Position numbers and translations under genes: made by a program
Shown: positions 1-9,952 of the stretch, in pieces
Numbering within the stretch: position 1 is the stretch's first letter
How the letters are laid out: each line of letters starts with the position of its first letter
Assembly (NCBI GenBank): GCA_030065265.1
Contig: JASJCW010000002.1
Location: 1 to 49,959 of the forward strand
Length of the DNA stretch: 49,959 bases
Source of the DNA: Prochloraceae cyanobacterium
Lineage (GTDB): Bacteria > Cyanobacteriota > Cyanobacteriia > Cyanobacteriales > JASJDA01
Reading direction: 5' to 3'
The notes under the pieces: model-generated
Databases searched by the model: none
The model's input: the letters and a program-made list of their open reading frames with translations, nothing else
Told to the model about the DNA's origin: nothing

Positions 1-1379
1 AAAGCCTCGGCTAATTTATCTTTAGCTTTAAATTCCCAACTAGCAAGGCGATCGTTGATATATCGCTCGAAAGCTCGCTCGAAGGACTGATAAAATTCTT
101 CCCGTTTGTCTCTTTGTAAAAAATCAAAAAATTCGAGATTTAATTGAGATTGAGAAAAGTCTTTTTCAAAAGTTTTATCTAAGCCTAAAATATACGCTTT
201 AAAATCATCAGAAATTTCTTTAGAGTAGCGATCGCTTATCTTGGCAATTAATTCTTTAAAGCGATCGCGTATTTCTGCTAATTGCTCGAATTCTGTTTGC
301 AAAGAAGCTATTTTTTGTTTTAATTCTGCTTTATCTTTCCCTAGCAGGGGAATGCGTCGTTCTACTACTTCGTAAACTCGATTGTAAGCTCTTTCTGCGA
401 TTAGGATAGCTTGTTGATATTCAACTTTAGCCCGATCTTGGGTTAAAAAGTGATTTAAACTGTCTAAAAATGCACCAAAATTAGTATCTTTAATTGATTC
501 TGGGGATTTTTTAGCTAATCGTAGCGTATTGAGGGCAGAAACTTCAAAAACTCTTTCGTCATAGGATTGAGTATATTCGCTTAAATTAGATCGCAATACT
601 TGTCTTACTTTACCTTCTGCTGCCTCTAAATCTTGACTGTTTTCTGGATCGACTAACCCGGTGCGTATTTTGTCCCAACCGTTAACTAAAAAGAAAATTT
701 CAATGCCGCGATCTTTGAGATAATTATCGAGATAGCGACGCTCTTCTTGGGTATATACTTGAGTTGCACTCAAGACGAATAAGATGGCGTGACATTGATT
801 AATATAGTCGAAAACTAATTTATTTCTAGCTTCAGTGTCGTTAAGTCCGGGAGTATCAATAATCTCAATTCCCCCTTTCAACAACTCTAAAGGATATTCT
901 ATCTCGGCACGATCTACCTCTGGAAAGGCTAATTCTCGCCTTTCTTCGAGTTGTTTGGCCCGATCTGGATCGATAGTATATTTTTCAGCAAATTCTGCAA
1001 AACTAATTTTTTGCGGATCGCGATCGCTATTAAAATAGATTGTCGCTTGCCCTTGGCTGCCATATTTTAGTACGGTGAGAATAGCAGTACAAGGGGTTAC
1101 ATCGGTTGGTAAGAGTCGATCGCCCACTAATGCATTAACCAAGGTACTTTTACCTCGCTTCATATCTCCCATGACCATGAGTCGAAAGACTCCTTTATTT
1201 AAAAGATTGCTTTGTTGGGAGAGATTATCTATTTCTCTTTCTAGACCTAGTTTACCGGATGCTTTTGCGCCGATTGATTCGGCTTCTCTTAAGGTTTGAG
1301 CGATCTTATTTAATGTTGTTGCGATCTGCGATCGCTTTTGCACTACTTTTTCTAAGTCTTGGATAAAAGAATTATTCAT
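1..1379 (-). CDS. Dynamin-like GTPase family protein (3' end runs off the window)
   Basis: Reverse-strand translation starts MNNSFIQDLEKVVQKRSQIA and contains a P-loop, GDMKRGKSTLVNALVGDRLLPTDVTPCTAILTVLKYG. It is missing from the ORF track because it reaches the window edge. Confidence 0.85.
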   Translation of the reverse strand, partial: MNNSFIQDLEKVVQKRSQIATTLNKIAQTLREAESIGAKASGKLGLEREIDNLSQQSNLLNKGVFRLMVMGDMKRGKSTLVNALVGDRLLPTDVTPCTAILTVLKYGSQGQATIYFNSDRDPQKISFAEFAEKYTIDPDRAKQLEERRELAFPEVDRAEIEYPLELLKGGIEIIDTPGLNDTEARNKLVFDYINQCHAILFVLSATQVYTQEERRYLDNYLKDRGIEIFFLVNGWDKIRTGLVDPENSQDLEAAEGKVRQVLRSNLSEYTQSYDERVFEVSALNTLRLAKKSPESIKDTNFGAFLDSLNHFLTQDRAKVEYQQAILIAERAYNRVYEVVERRIPLLGKDKAELKQKIASLQTEFEQLAEIRDRFKELIAKISDRYSKEISDDFKAYILGLDKTFEKDFSQSQLNLEFFDFLQRDKREEFYQSFERAFERYINDRLASWEFKAKDKLAEA

Positions 1380-1531
1380 AATTTTTGCTGTTTTTTCATC
1401 CCGTTTCAGGCGATCGATTGCCAAGAGATTGAATTTTGTCGCACTATCTTAACTTTAAATTGACTTTGTCAACTTCTTTAATGCATAATTCTTAAGACGC
1501 TTTGCCGGTTAAAAGTATCTTGAAATACTTT

Positions 1532-1882
1532 TTATTTGCTATTTTTCTTATCCCCTTCTAAAAATAACTTGTATCCGATCCAACCAAGAAGAGCGATCGC
1601 CGCTACTGTTGCTAACCACAATGCAACTCGAACTAAAACGATAGTAGCAATGACAAATCCTGAAAATTTGGCAATTTTAAGCAATTTTCGCCCCCAATCT
1701 CGGGATTTAATCGGAGATTGCGCTCTTTTTCTGCTGGGAATAATTTCTGCTTCTGTTGCTTTTTGGGAATAGCTGCGATCGATCTCTGCTTCGATCTCTC
1801 GAAGTCGAATTGCATTTTCTCGTTTTTGTAATTCTCTTTCGCGACGTTGAATATCTTTTTCGTTATCTTCTTGTAAACTCAT
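1532..1882 (-). CDS. Small membrane protein with N-terminal charged/coiled-coil region
   Basis: 116-aa ORF; Glu/Arg-rich N-terminus then hydrophobic FVIATIVLVRVALWLATVAAIALLGWIGYKLF; lies directly upstream of and co-directional with the dynamin-like gene. Confidence 0.7.
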   Translation of the reverse strand: MSLQEDNEKDIQRRERELQKRENAIRLREIEAEIDRSYSQKATEAEIIPSRKRAQSPIKSRDWGRKLLKIAKFSGFVIATIVLVRVALWLATVAAIALLGWIGYKLFLEGDKKNSK

Positions 1883-2379
1883 TTTAGCGATCGATTTGAT
1901 TGTTTGTATCTATATATTAATAATTCCCGATTTGAGTCGATCGATTGCAGTTAGGCTTGCGATCGCCCGATCGCTCGATTAAAAATTAAAAACCTTGCTT
2001 GATTTTTTTCATTTTCTTAAAAAAAATTAATCCCTTTATCTTTTTTTTAATCTTGTTAATATTTCCTTTTATTTTTTCAGTATTAAGCTGGTTTCTATCT
2101 GGATTTTAGGGCAGAAAAATCCCTAAATTGGTTATTATCACTTAAGTAATTTTAACTAAAATTTAATCGTATCGGCCTGTGAAAATTAAATAATAATTGA
2201 AATTAAATCGAATCACAAATGAAATAAGATCTCGATCGCTACACTTTTTTTTTAGCGATCGGTAATATGGAGTGTGTAAAGAAATTAACTCCAAACGTTA
2301 AAAAAGGTGAAGAATAAGAAACTAAGATAACTTTTTAAACGTCAGAAGAAGATATATAAAAAATCAAAATATAAAAGTC

Positions 2380-3069
2380 ATGAAAATTCTATTAATCGAT
2401 AACAACCGCTTCATTACCCAATGGTTAAAAAAGGCTTTAACAGAACGGTACTATGTGGTAGATGTAGCTAGCGATCGAGAGATGGGTTGGGATTTAATCG
2501 CGACATATAAGTATGATTTATTAATAATAAAAGGCGAATTGTCTGCGAAGGAAGGAATTGATTTCGTTCGGAAAATGAGATCTCGCGGCTATCAAACGCC
2601 AATCTTGATGTTAATCGATGAAAATAATCTTGATTTCGGAATTCAAAGTTTAGATGCAGGGGCCGACGACTACATTCTTAAACCTTACAGCATCGAAGAA
2701 TTATTAGCGCGAACTCGTGCTTTATTGCGTCGAGGTCAAACTAATTTAACTCCAGTGATGGAATGGGGCGATCTCAAAATAGATCCTGGTAGCTGCGAAG
2801 TAACTTATTCCCAACAACGTCTCAAACTCACCCCCAAAGAATACCGCTTATTAGAACTATTTATGCGTAACGGATCGAGAGTGTTAAGTCCTTGCGTAAT
2901 TAGGGATAATTTGTGGTCTTTCGACGAATATCCCCAACAAGATGCAATTAAATCCCATGTTAAACGTTTGCGTCAAAAATTGAAAAGAGCGGGTGCTTTT
3001 AAAGATTTGATCGAAACTGTATATGGTTTGGGTTATCGTCTCAATAAAAAAGCAGAACAGGCTGCTTGA
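2380..3069 (+). CDS. OmpR/PhoB-family DNA-binding response regulator with atypical receiver
   Basis: N-terminal receiver-like fold (MKILLIDNN...DDYILKPYSIEELLARTRALLRRG) and C-terminal winged helix (LTPKEYRLLELFMRNGSRVLS...VKRLRQKL...VYGLGYRL). Confidence 0.9.
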   Translation: MKILLIDNNRFITQWLKKALTERYYVVDVASDREMGWDLIATYKYDLLIIKGELSAKEGIDFVRKMRSRGYQTPILMLIDENNLDFGIQSLDAGADDYILKPYSIEELLARTRALLRRGQTNLTPVMEWGDLKIDPGSCEVTYSQQRLKLTPKEYRLLELFMRNGSRVLSPCVIRDNLWSFDEYPQQDAIKSHVKRLRQKLKRAGAFKDLIETVYGLGYRLNKKAEQAA

Positions 3070-3293
3070 ATGAGGTTAGAAGTCAGAGGAATTAACAATT
3101 TGCGATTAATTAATGAGACAACAGGCAATAGGCAATAGAGAAGAGTTTTAAGTTAATTTCCTACTTGCTCCAGCTGCAAGAAAGCGGTTCGGGTAAGTTG
3201 CTAAGCTTACTTTTTTTTGCCTCGTCTTGTGAAATTAAATTTTACAAAATGTCGATTGTTAGTCAAAAAAACCTCTGACTTATTGTTTGTCTC

Positions 3294-3470
3294 AAGCACT
3301 AAAGTATTTAGAAACGGGATGATAGGTGACAAATGCAGTAGTAGACTGTTCGGGATAGAGTTGTTCGCTTTCGTCCATGTATAAGTTAATGCGCCCCGCT
3401 TGCGGTACGAGGCATAGCCGACCTCGCAGCCTAACAATCATAGTATAGTTGCTTGTATCGATCGGCGATA
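3294..3470 (-). pseudogene. Duplicated and decayed copy of the metH 3' end
   Basis: 3294-3393 matches 3506-3605 with one mismatch seen. A 31-nt insertion follows, then more diverged but still recognisable metH sequence (cgcagcctaacaat...ttgtatcgatcgg). Confidence 0.8.
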
Positions 3471-3503
3471 TTCTTTTTACACTTGCTGGCTCTCAAAACC
3501 GGA

Positions 3504-6500
3504 TTAAGCACTAAAGTATTTAGAAACGGGATGATAGGTGACAAATGCAGTAGTAGACTGTTCGGGGTAGAGTTGTTCGCTTTCGTCCATGTATAAGTTA
3601 ATGCGATCGCAGCCTAATAATTCTAGCTGTTTGTATTGATCGGGAATGTTCGGACAAGCCGGATAGCCGAAACTGTAACGAGATCCGCGATGTTTTTGTT
3701 GCAATACTGCTTTGACATTATCCGGTTCTTCATTTGCAAAACCCAATTCGCGACGAATTAAGGCGTGAGTCCATTCTGCTAGTGCTTCTGCGGTTTGTAC
3801 CGCCATACCGTGATAGTAGAGGTAGTCTGTATAGCGATCGCTCTCAAAAAGCTTTTTGGCGTATTCTGTTGCTATTTCTCCTACCGTAACTGCTTGCATC
3901 GGGAAGACATCGACAATACCAGATTCTTTAGTTGCAAAGAAGTCTGCAATGCAAAGACGACGGCCCGATTTTTGGCGGGGAAAATCATAAGTTACGAGTG
4001 GTTCTAATGTACTAATATCTTTTCCTGCTGCGATCGCTTCTGGATCGTAAATATGCAATGAGTTTCCTTCTGCTTGTACGGGAAAATAGCCGTAAATTAC
4101 GGTTGGATGGAGCAAATTCTCGGCTTTGATTTGCTGTTTCCAATGTTCTAAGACTGGCAGTGCTTTTTCTTTTAAAAACTGCTTGTAATCTTCTTTAGAT
4201 TGGTCTCTTGGTTTGCGGAATTGCCATTGACCGGCTATTAATGCTTGTAGGTCTAGATACCAGAATATTTCATCTAAATCGAATGTTTCTGGTTTTAATA
4301 TTTTAGTGCCCCAAAATGGTGGTGTGGGGCGATCGATATCTAAACTTACGGCTTCGGATCTTCTGGTATCTATTTTTAATATTTCCGGTTCTTTTTCTGT
4401 TTCTCCATCGCCAAAAACAAGATCGGGATTTAGTTGATACTCTGGGGTAATTTCTTGACCGTTATTATTATTTTCTGCTTCGACTTGTTCGTCTAAAAAC
4501 CCTTTGAGATCGTCCCAGTTTGCTGCCTTTTTAGCTGGCATTAATTTGTCCATAAAATGGAGGTCGGCAAAAGCATCTTTACCGTAAATAACTTTACCGT
4601 TGTAAGTATTTTGACAGTCTTGATTGACGAATTTTGGCGTTAAGGCTGCGCCGCCCAAAATAACTGGAACTGTAATTCCTTTTTCATTAAATACTTGTAA
4701 GTTATCTTTCATGAAAGCGGTTGATTTAACTAATAATCCACTCATAGCAATACAGTCGGCATCGTGTTCTTGATATGCTTGGATGATATTTTCTACCGGC
4801 TGTTTGATTCCCAAATTAACTACTTTGTAACCGTTATTTGAGAGGATGATATCCACCAGATTTTTACCGATATCGTGAACGTCTCCTTTCACAGTGGCGA
4901 TGACAAAAGTCCCTTTGCCATTACTGCTACTGTCGTCTTTTTCCATAAAAGGCTCTAAATATGCTACTGCTGCTTTCATAGTTTGGGCAGATTGCAAAAC
5001 AAAAGGTAATTGCATCTGTCCCGATCCGAATAATTCCCCGACTACTTTCATTCCGTCGAGCAAGAAAGTATTGATAATTTCTAGGGGTGGATATTCTTTT
5101 AAAGCCGTATCTAAAGCTTCTTCTAAACCAATTCTTTCCCCGTCGATGATATGGGTTTTTAACCTTTCGTCGATTGGTAAATCTTTGGCGATCGCTTCTT
5201 TTTTCTTGCTCTTTTTCCCGGCAAATATTTCTGTTAGCTTTGTCAGGGGATCGTAGGTGCAAATATCGCCTTCAAATTTGCGGCGATCGAAGATTAGATC
5301 TTGACAAACTTTAAGTTGTTCTGGTTCTATTTTCGCTAGGGGTAATATTTTACTGGCACTAACAATTGCCGAGTCTAAACCAACAGCCATTGTTTCGTGT
5401 AAAAATACCGAATTAAGTACCTGACGCGCTACGGGGTTTAAACCGAAAGATACGTTAGAAACTCCTAATAGGATATGACATCCGGGTAATTCTTTTCTAA
5501 TGCGGGCGATCGCTTCTACCGTTGCTTTGGCATTTTCGCGATCTTCTTCTATCCCAGTAGATATGGGTAAAGCTAGAGGATCGAAAAATATTTCGTGTGG
5601 GGGAATGCCGTATTCTATAGCATCATTATAGGCTCGTTGAGCAATTTCAAATTTTTTGTCGGCAGTACGACCCATTCCATCTTCATCTATCGTACCGACT
5701 ACTACCCCAGCACCGTATCTTTGCGCCAGATCTAAGACTTGGAAAAACCTTTCCTCTCCATCTTCGTAGTTAGTGGAGTTGAGGATACATTTACCCCCAG
5801 CTACTTTTAAACCCGCTTCCATTTTCGTCCACTCAGTGGAGTCTAGCATTAGGGGTAAGGTAACGTTATTAACCAAACGAGATGCCAATTCGTGCATATC
5901 TCGTTCGCCGTCCCTGCCAACATAATCTACGTTAACATCTAAAACGTGCGCGCCTTCTTTGATTTGCGATCGCGCTAAAGATATTAAACCATCCCAGTCT
6001 TCTTCATTTAACAATGTCCGGCATTTTTTCGAGCCGCTGGCGTTCAATCTTTCGCCGACGATCAAAAAAGAATTATCTTGAATGTATGGCTGAGTAATAT
6101 ATACTGAAGCTGCCGAAGGTTCGTATTGAGGATCGCGCTGTTTCGGCGTTAATTCTTTGGTAATTTCTGCTAGTTGCTGGATGTGATCGGGACGAGTTCC
6201 GCAACAACCGCCAATAATTTGCACTCCCAAATCTTCGACGAAGTGCATCAAAGCCATTTTTAACTCGAGGGGTGTTAATTTGTAGTGGGCGACTCCACCG
6301 ACATTTTCCGGTAAACCTGCGTTGGGGATGCAAGAGACAATAAAAGGAGAGTGTTCGCTTAAATATTTAATGTGAGACTTCATCAAATCGGGCCCGGTGG
6401 CGCAATTTAGGCCGAGAATATCGATTTTGTATGGTTCGAGTATGGTCAGTGCTGCGTCTATTTCCGTTCCCACCAACATCGTCCCCTGCTGTTCCATCGT

Positions 6501-7085
6501 AATTGAAACCATCAGAGGAAGTCTGTTTCCTTTCTGTCTGAATACTTCTTCGATCGCGTTTAATGCTGCTTTAATTTGCAGTACGTCTTGACAGGTTTCG
6601 ACGAGTAATAAGTCTACCCCACCGTCATACAATCCTTCTGCTTGTTCTCGATAGGCATCTCTGAGGGTATCGAAGTCGATATGTCCGAGGGTTGGCAATT
6701 TTGTGCCCGGCCCCATCGATCCGGCGACAAAACGGGGTTTTTCTTGACTGCAATATTCTAGGGCGATCGTCTTGGCTATTTCTGCGGCGGTTTTATTGAG
6801 ATAGTATGCTCGATCTGCAAGGTCGTATTCTGCTAAAACGATCGAAGTCGCGCCGAAAGTATCGGTTTCAATCACATCGGCACCGGCCTCTAAAAAGCTG
6901 CGATGAACTTTCTCTACGGCTTCTGGATCTGAGTGTACCAGGTATTCGTTACAGCCTTCATATTCTTCTCCCCCAAAGTCTTTTGCTGTCAGGTTTTGGG
7001 TTTGTAATGAAGTTCCCATTGCCCCGTCAAACACGATTACGGGACGTTTTGGACTGTTAAGGCGATCGAGAAAGGCACTTTTCAT
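3504..7085 (-). CDS. metH: Cobalamin-dependent methionine synthase
   Basis: 1193-aa ORF with homocysteine-binding ([25 protein letters not shown]), pterin-binding, B12-binding ([12 protein letters not shown]) and C-terminal activation-like ([16 protein letters not shown]) motifs. Confidence 0.97.
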   Translation of the reverse strand: MKSAFLDRLNSPKRPVIVFDGAMGTSLQTQNLTAKDFGGEEYEGCNEYLVHSDPEAVEKVHRSFLEAGADVIETDTFGATSIVLAEYDLADRAYYLNKTAAEIAKTIALEYCSQEKPRFVAGSMGPGTKLPTLGHIDFDTLRDAYREQAEGLYDGGVDLLLVETCQDVLQIKAALNAIEEVFRQKGNRLPLMVSITMEQQGTMLVGTEIDAALTILEPYKIDILGLNCATGPDLMKSHIKYLSEHSPFIVSCIPNAGLPENVGGVAHYKLTPLELKMALMHFVEDLGVQIIGGCCGTRPDHIQQLAEITKELTPKQRDPQYEPSAASVYITQPYIQDNSFLIVGERLNASGSKKCRTLLNEEDWDGLISLARSQIKEGAHVLDVNVDYVGRDGERDMHELASRLVNNVTLPLMLDSTEWTKMEAGLKVAGGKCILNSTNYEDGEERFFQVLDLAQRYGAGVVVGTIDEDGMGRTADKKFEIAQRAYNDAIEYGIPPHEIFFDPLALPISTGIEEDRENAKATVEAIARIRKELPGCHILLGVSNVSFGLNPVARQVLNSVFLHETMAVGLDSAIVSASKILPLAKIEPEQLKVCQDLIFDRRKFEGDICTYDPLTKLTEIFAGKKSKKKEAIAKDLPIDERLKTHIIDGERIGLEEALDTALKEYPPLEIINTFLLDGMKVVGELFGSGQMQLPFVLQSAQTMKAAVAYLEPFMEKDDSSSNGKGTFVIATVKGDVHDIGKNLVDIILSNNGYKVVNLGIKQPVENIIQAYQEHDADCIAMSGLLVKSTAFMKDNLQVFNEKGITVPVILGGAALTPKFVNQDCQNTYNGKVIYGKDAFADLHFMDKLMPAKKAANWDDLKGFLDEQVEAENNNNGQEITPEYQLNPDLVFGDGETEKEPEILKIDTRRSEAVSLDIDRPTPPFWGTKILKPETFDLDEIFWYLDLQALIAGQWQFRKPRDQSKEDYKQFLKEKALPVLEHWKQQIKAENLLHPTVIYGYFPVQAEGNSLHIYDPEAIAAGKDISTLEPLVTYDFPRQKSGRRLCIADFFATKESGIVDVFPMQAVTVGEIATEYAKKLFESDRYTDYLYYHGMAVQTAEALAEWTHALIRRELGFANEEPDNVKAVLQQKHRGSRYSFGYPACPNIPDQYKQLELLGCDRINLYMDESEQLYPEQSTTAFVTYHPVSKYFSA

Positions 7086-7190
7086 AATGCGAAGATTAGC
7101 AATTTAGTTTCGGTCTTGATACTTTAGAGCATTTATCCTTTACTTATTTTATCGTCTCTACTTACTTAGTTATTTTCAACTAGGGATAAT

Positions 7191-8438
7191 TTAAGTTGTA
7201 GAATGTTTCGTAAAATTTTTATCGGACGAATCTACTTCCAATCGATTGGATTTTTTCTTTTTCTGAAGTAATAAGTATTTGTCGATCGCATTCATTATCT
7301 TCGATTCGTTGAGAGGCTTGGAAATAAAATCGGTTGCACCGACAATTCTGGCTCTGACTCGATCTACGATCGTATCTTGACTGGTAAGTATTACTATCGG
7401 CAAGTCTTTTAAGTAAGAAATTCTTCTAATTTGAGAACACATCTCGTAACCGTTGACGATCGGCATTCCTAAATCCAAAAAGATCAGATCTGGCTTTTCT
7501 TCAATTATTTTTGGAATTGCATATAAAGGTTGATTGATTTCTGCAAAATTGTATCCGCCCCTGGTTACTATTTGTTTCATGATGTAACAAATTTGCGCGC
7601 TATCGTCGATACAGATTATTTTTTGTTTGTTTCGATCTCCTATTTTTTGCGATGAGTTAATATTAATTTGGCTTGCTTTGGTTGCGATCGGTAATTTGAT
7701 ATCTTCTATTTGTTTTAAATCTAATAAACCTTTGCGAATGTATGGTAATAAAGAAAAACTAATTCTGTTAATATCAATATCCATTAAAACGGCTAAATCC
7801 CGCAAAGTATTGCTACCATCAAAAAATTTGACAAAATTCTGATAAACTGCTTCTGATACTTCTTCTCGCAGCTCGTATTTATCTCTTATGATTGGTGCTG
7901 CATTTGGATTGTAATATTCTAAGCTATTCTCTTTCCAAAACTCCCATTTTTCTTCTACTGTTAATAATGTTGCTTTTATATTTACTAAAGCAAATGATAT
8001 TTTTAATGCCGATTCTAAAACTGGAGAGTCGTACTCTGGTTGAATTTCACAGTAGATACGTTCTTTTTCTTCTTGCTGAATTATATCGAAAATTACATCT
8101 TCTGTATGCTTTTTTACGATCGCTTTTAATTGCGCTTTATCTATTTTTTTTCTATCGAATAGGGCGATGAGAATTTGATAGTTAGGACATTCAAATGCTT
8201 CTGTCTCCCTCTCATCTATGTCTATACTGTTGATGTCAATTTCAGGACAGTAACGATTAAAGTATCTTTGCCAAGATCGATTCGGATGTTCTCCTCCCTT
8301 ACCCCATATTATTCTCCCCAAACGCAAAAAGATGTTCCAGTTTCGCTGTCCCACCGATTGTATGTCCACTCTTCCGGTAAACCTCTCTAAACTTAGAGAA
8401 TTTAATTGTTTAGCGATATTCCTGGTTTCCTCATTCAT
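7191..8438 (-). CDS. PatA/PixG-type response regulator (PATAN domain + C-terminal CheY-like receiver)
   Basis: N-terminal LSLERFTGRVDIQSVGQRNWNIFLRLGRIIWGKGGEHPNRSWQRYF; C-terminal receiver IICIDDSAQICYIMKQI...PDLIFLDLGMPIVNGYEM...FISKPL. Confidence 0.88.
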   Translation of the reverse strand: MNEETRNIAKQLNSLSLERFTGRVDIQSVGQRNWNIFLRLGRIIWGKGGEHPNRSWQRYFNRYCPEIDINSIDIDERETEAFECPNYQILIALFDRKKIDKAQLKAIVKKHTEDVIFDIIQQEEKERIYCEIQPEYDSPVLESALKISFALVNIKATLLTVEEKWEFWKENSLEYYNPNAAPIIRDKYELREEVSEAVYQNFVKFFDGSNTLRDLAVLMDIDINRISFSLLPYIRKGLLDLKQIEDIKLPIATKASQININSSQKIGDRNKQKIICIDDSAQICYIMKQIVTRGGYNFAEINQPLYAIPKIIEEKPDLIFLDLGMPIVNGYEMCSQIRRISYLKDLPIVILTSQDTIVDRVRARIVGATDFISKPLNESKIMNAIDKYLLLQKKKKSNRLEVDSSDKNFTKHSTT

Positions 8439-8702
8439 ATTTAAAAGATTTATCTTCTTGTAATTTAGATGTCGTTTAATTAAAATCGATCTTCAGATCT
8501 GTTATTTTTTTTCGAGCGAATTTGCTCGAAAGTTAAAACTAAGTATTATAACGTAATAGAATATGTCCTTTGATTATACTTAATTTGACCTTAATTTAGA
8601 TCGAAATATCACTTAGTTAAATATTCTAATTGTTTCCCACTTAAATTTAATATTTCTACAATCGGCGTTTAGTTGAAAAATAATACCTATTCTCTTATTC
8701 AA

Positions 8703-8714
8703 GAACAATCGTTC
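8703..8714. promoter_or_regulatory. Putative TetR operator upstream of the tetR gene
   Basis: GAACAATCGTTC, a near-palindrome sharing 11/12 positions with the perfect palindrome at 9356-9367. Confidence 0.5.
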
Positions 8715-8754
8715 CAGAATGTGCTATCTTAGTTACAGAATCAATTTAGTGAAG

Positions 8755-9336
8755 ATGGCAAGATATAAGGAGTTCAACCAAGAAGAAGTATTAGAAAAAG
8801 CAATGAAGACTTTTTGGCGTTACGGTTACGAAGGTACGTCAATCCAAAACTTAGTAGATAATATGGGTATTAGCCGAGGTAGTTTATACGATACCTTTGG
8901 CGATAAAAGATCCTTATTCCAAAAAGCGATCGCCCATTACGATCGCACCGTAATTAGACAGTTAATTCTTCCTTTAGAAGCTGAAGCCGCTTCTAAGAAT
9001 GCGATTTTTGATTGTTTTGACAGTTTAATAAATCGCGCTGTTAGCGATCGCGATCGCAAAGGTTGCTTTTTAACTAATACTGTAGTTGAATTATGCCCTC
9101 ACGACAGCGAGACTGCTTCACAAATTGCTCAAAATATCAAGCGAGTAGAAAAGGCTTTTCACAAAGCTTTAATCAAAGCTAAAGACAGAGGTGAAATCAA
9201 AGCCGATTTAGATTTAGAAGCTTTAGCCAGCTTTCTAACTTCTAGCCTCCAAGGTTTGCGCGTTATCTCTAAAATTCATTGCGATCGGCAAATGCTTGCA
9301 GATATCGTTAAGGTTACCCTTTCAGTTCTAGATTAA
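8755..9336 (+). CDS. TetR/AcrR-family transcriptional regulator
   Basis: MARYKEFNQEEVLEKAMKTFWRYGYEGTSIQNLVDNMGISRGSLYDTFGDKRSLF. Start chosen at the ATG at 8755 rather than the longer ORF start at 8719. Confidence 0.9.
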   Translation: MARYKEFNQEEVLEKAMKTFWRYGYEGTSIQNLVDNMGISRGSLYDTFGDKRSLFQKAIAHYDRTVIRQLILPLEAEAASKNAIFDCFDSLINRAVSDRDRKGCFLTNTVVELCPHDSETASQIAQNIKRVEKAFHKALIKAKDRGEIKADLDLEALASFLTSSLQGLRVISKIHCDRQMLADIVKVTLSVLD

Positions 9337-9355
9337 TTTTTTTTACTCCTAATTG

Positions 9356-9367
9356 GAACGATCGTTC
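9356..9367. promoter_or_regulatory. Putative TetR operator between tetR and thioredoxin
   Basis: Perfect 12-bp palindrome GAACGATCGTTC, matching the site upstream of tetR. Confidence 0.5.
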
Positions 9368-9477
9368 AAAAAATAATTAGTTTATGAAATTTGAAAAGAT
9401 CGATTTGAAGGAAATTGTAGCAAAAATGCGAGAACTCGGGTAAAAACTAATTATTAACTCCAAAAAAAGGAAAATAA

Positions 9478-9822
9478 ATGACAGAAGCAATTAAATGTAT
9501 TACCATCACCGATAATAACTTTGAAACTGAAGTAATTAACAGCGATATCCCCGTAGTCGTTGACTTTTTTGCCCCTTGGTGCGGCCCTTGCCGAGTAATG
9601 AATCCGATCGTCAAAGATATAGCCGCAGAGTTTGACGGAGTAGTTAAAGTAGGCAAACTCAATATTGACGACTGCGAAGCTATTGCAACTCAATATCGGA
9701 TTGAAGCAATCCCAACTTTATTATTCTTTAAAGATGGCAAAGAAATCGATCGCGTAGCTAAGTTAATATCGCAAAAGTCCCTTGGCGACAAGATAAGAAC
9801 TTTATTCGCAACAGTTGCATAA
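9478..9822 (+). CDS. trxA: Thioredoxin
   Basis: 114 aa with active site WCGPC in FFAPWCGPCRVMNPIVKDIAAEFDG and cis-Pro region EAIPTLLFFKDGKEID. Confidence 0.95.
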   Translation: MTEAIKCITITDNNFETEVINSDIPVVVDFFAPWCGPCRVMNPIVKDIAAEFDGVVKVGKLNIDDCEAIATQYRIEAIPTLLFFKDGKEIDRVAKLISQKSLGDKIRTLFATVA

Positions 9823-9826
9823 TTTT

Positions 9827-9860
9827 TAAAGTTCCTCCGATCGCGATCGGGGGAACTTTA
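9827..9860. terminator. Stem-loop immediately after thioredoxin
   Basis: TAAAGTTCC-T-CCGATCGCGATCGG-G-GGAACTTTA imperfect palindrome starting 4 nt after the stop codon. Confidence 0.6.
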
Positions 9861-9893
9861 GCAACTAGATAATACAGCAGTTTTACCAAAAAA

Positions 9894-9925
9894 ATTTATT
9901 CCCTGCCGATCGACAAGGAATAAAT
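9894..9925. terminator. Second inverted repeat downstream of thioredoxin
   Basis: ATTTATTCC ...14 nt... GGAATAAAT perfect 9-bp arms. Confidence 0.4.
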
Positions 9926-9952
9926 CTGCAGCTATTTTTTACAAAAAAATAA

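Noticed and set aside
3207-3437. 76-aa ORF in the track, minus strand
   Set aside because: It lies over the decayed metH duplicate in a different reading frame and has no protein-like features.
4894-5256. 120-aa plus-strand ORF inside metH
   Set aside because: Antisense shadow of the conserved metH coding frame.
6073-6333. 86-aa ORF overlapping metH in another frame
   Set aside because: Out-of-frame artefact of a well-supported gene.
7086-7190. Possible cobalamin riboswitch upstream of metH
   Set aside because: The gap is only about 105 bp and no B12-box-like sequence or conserved fold was recognisable.
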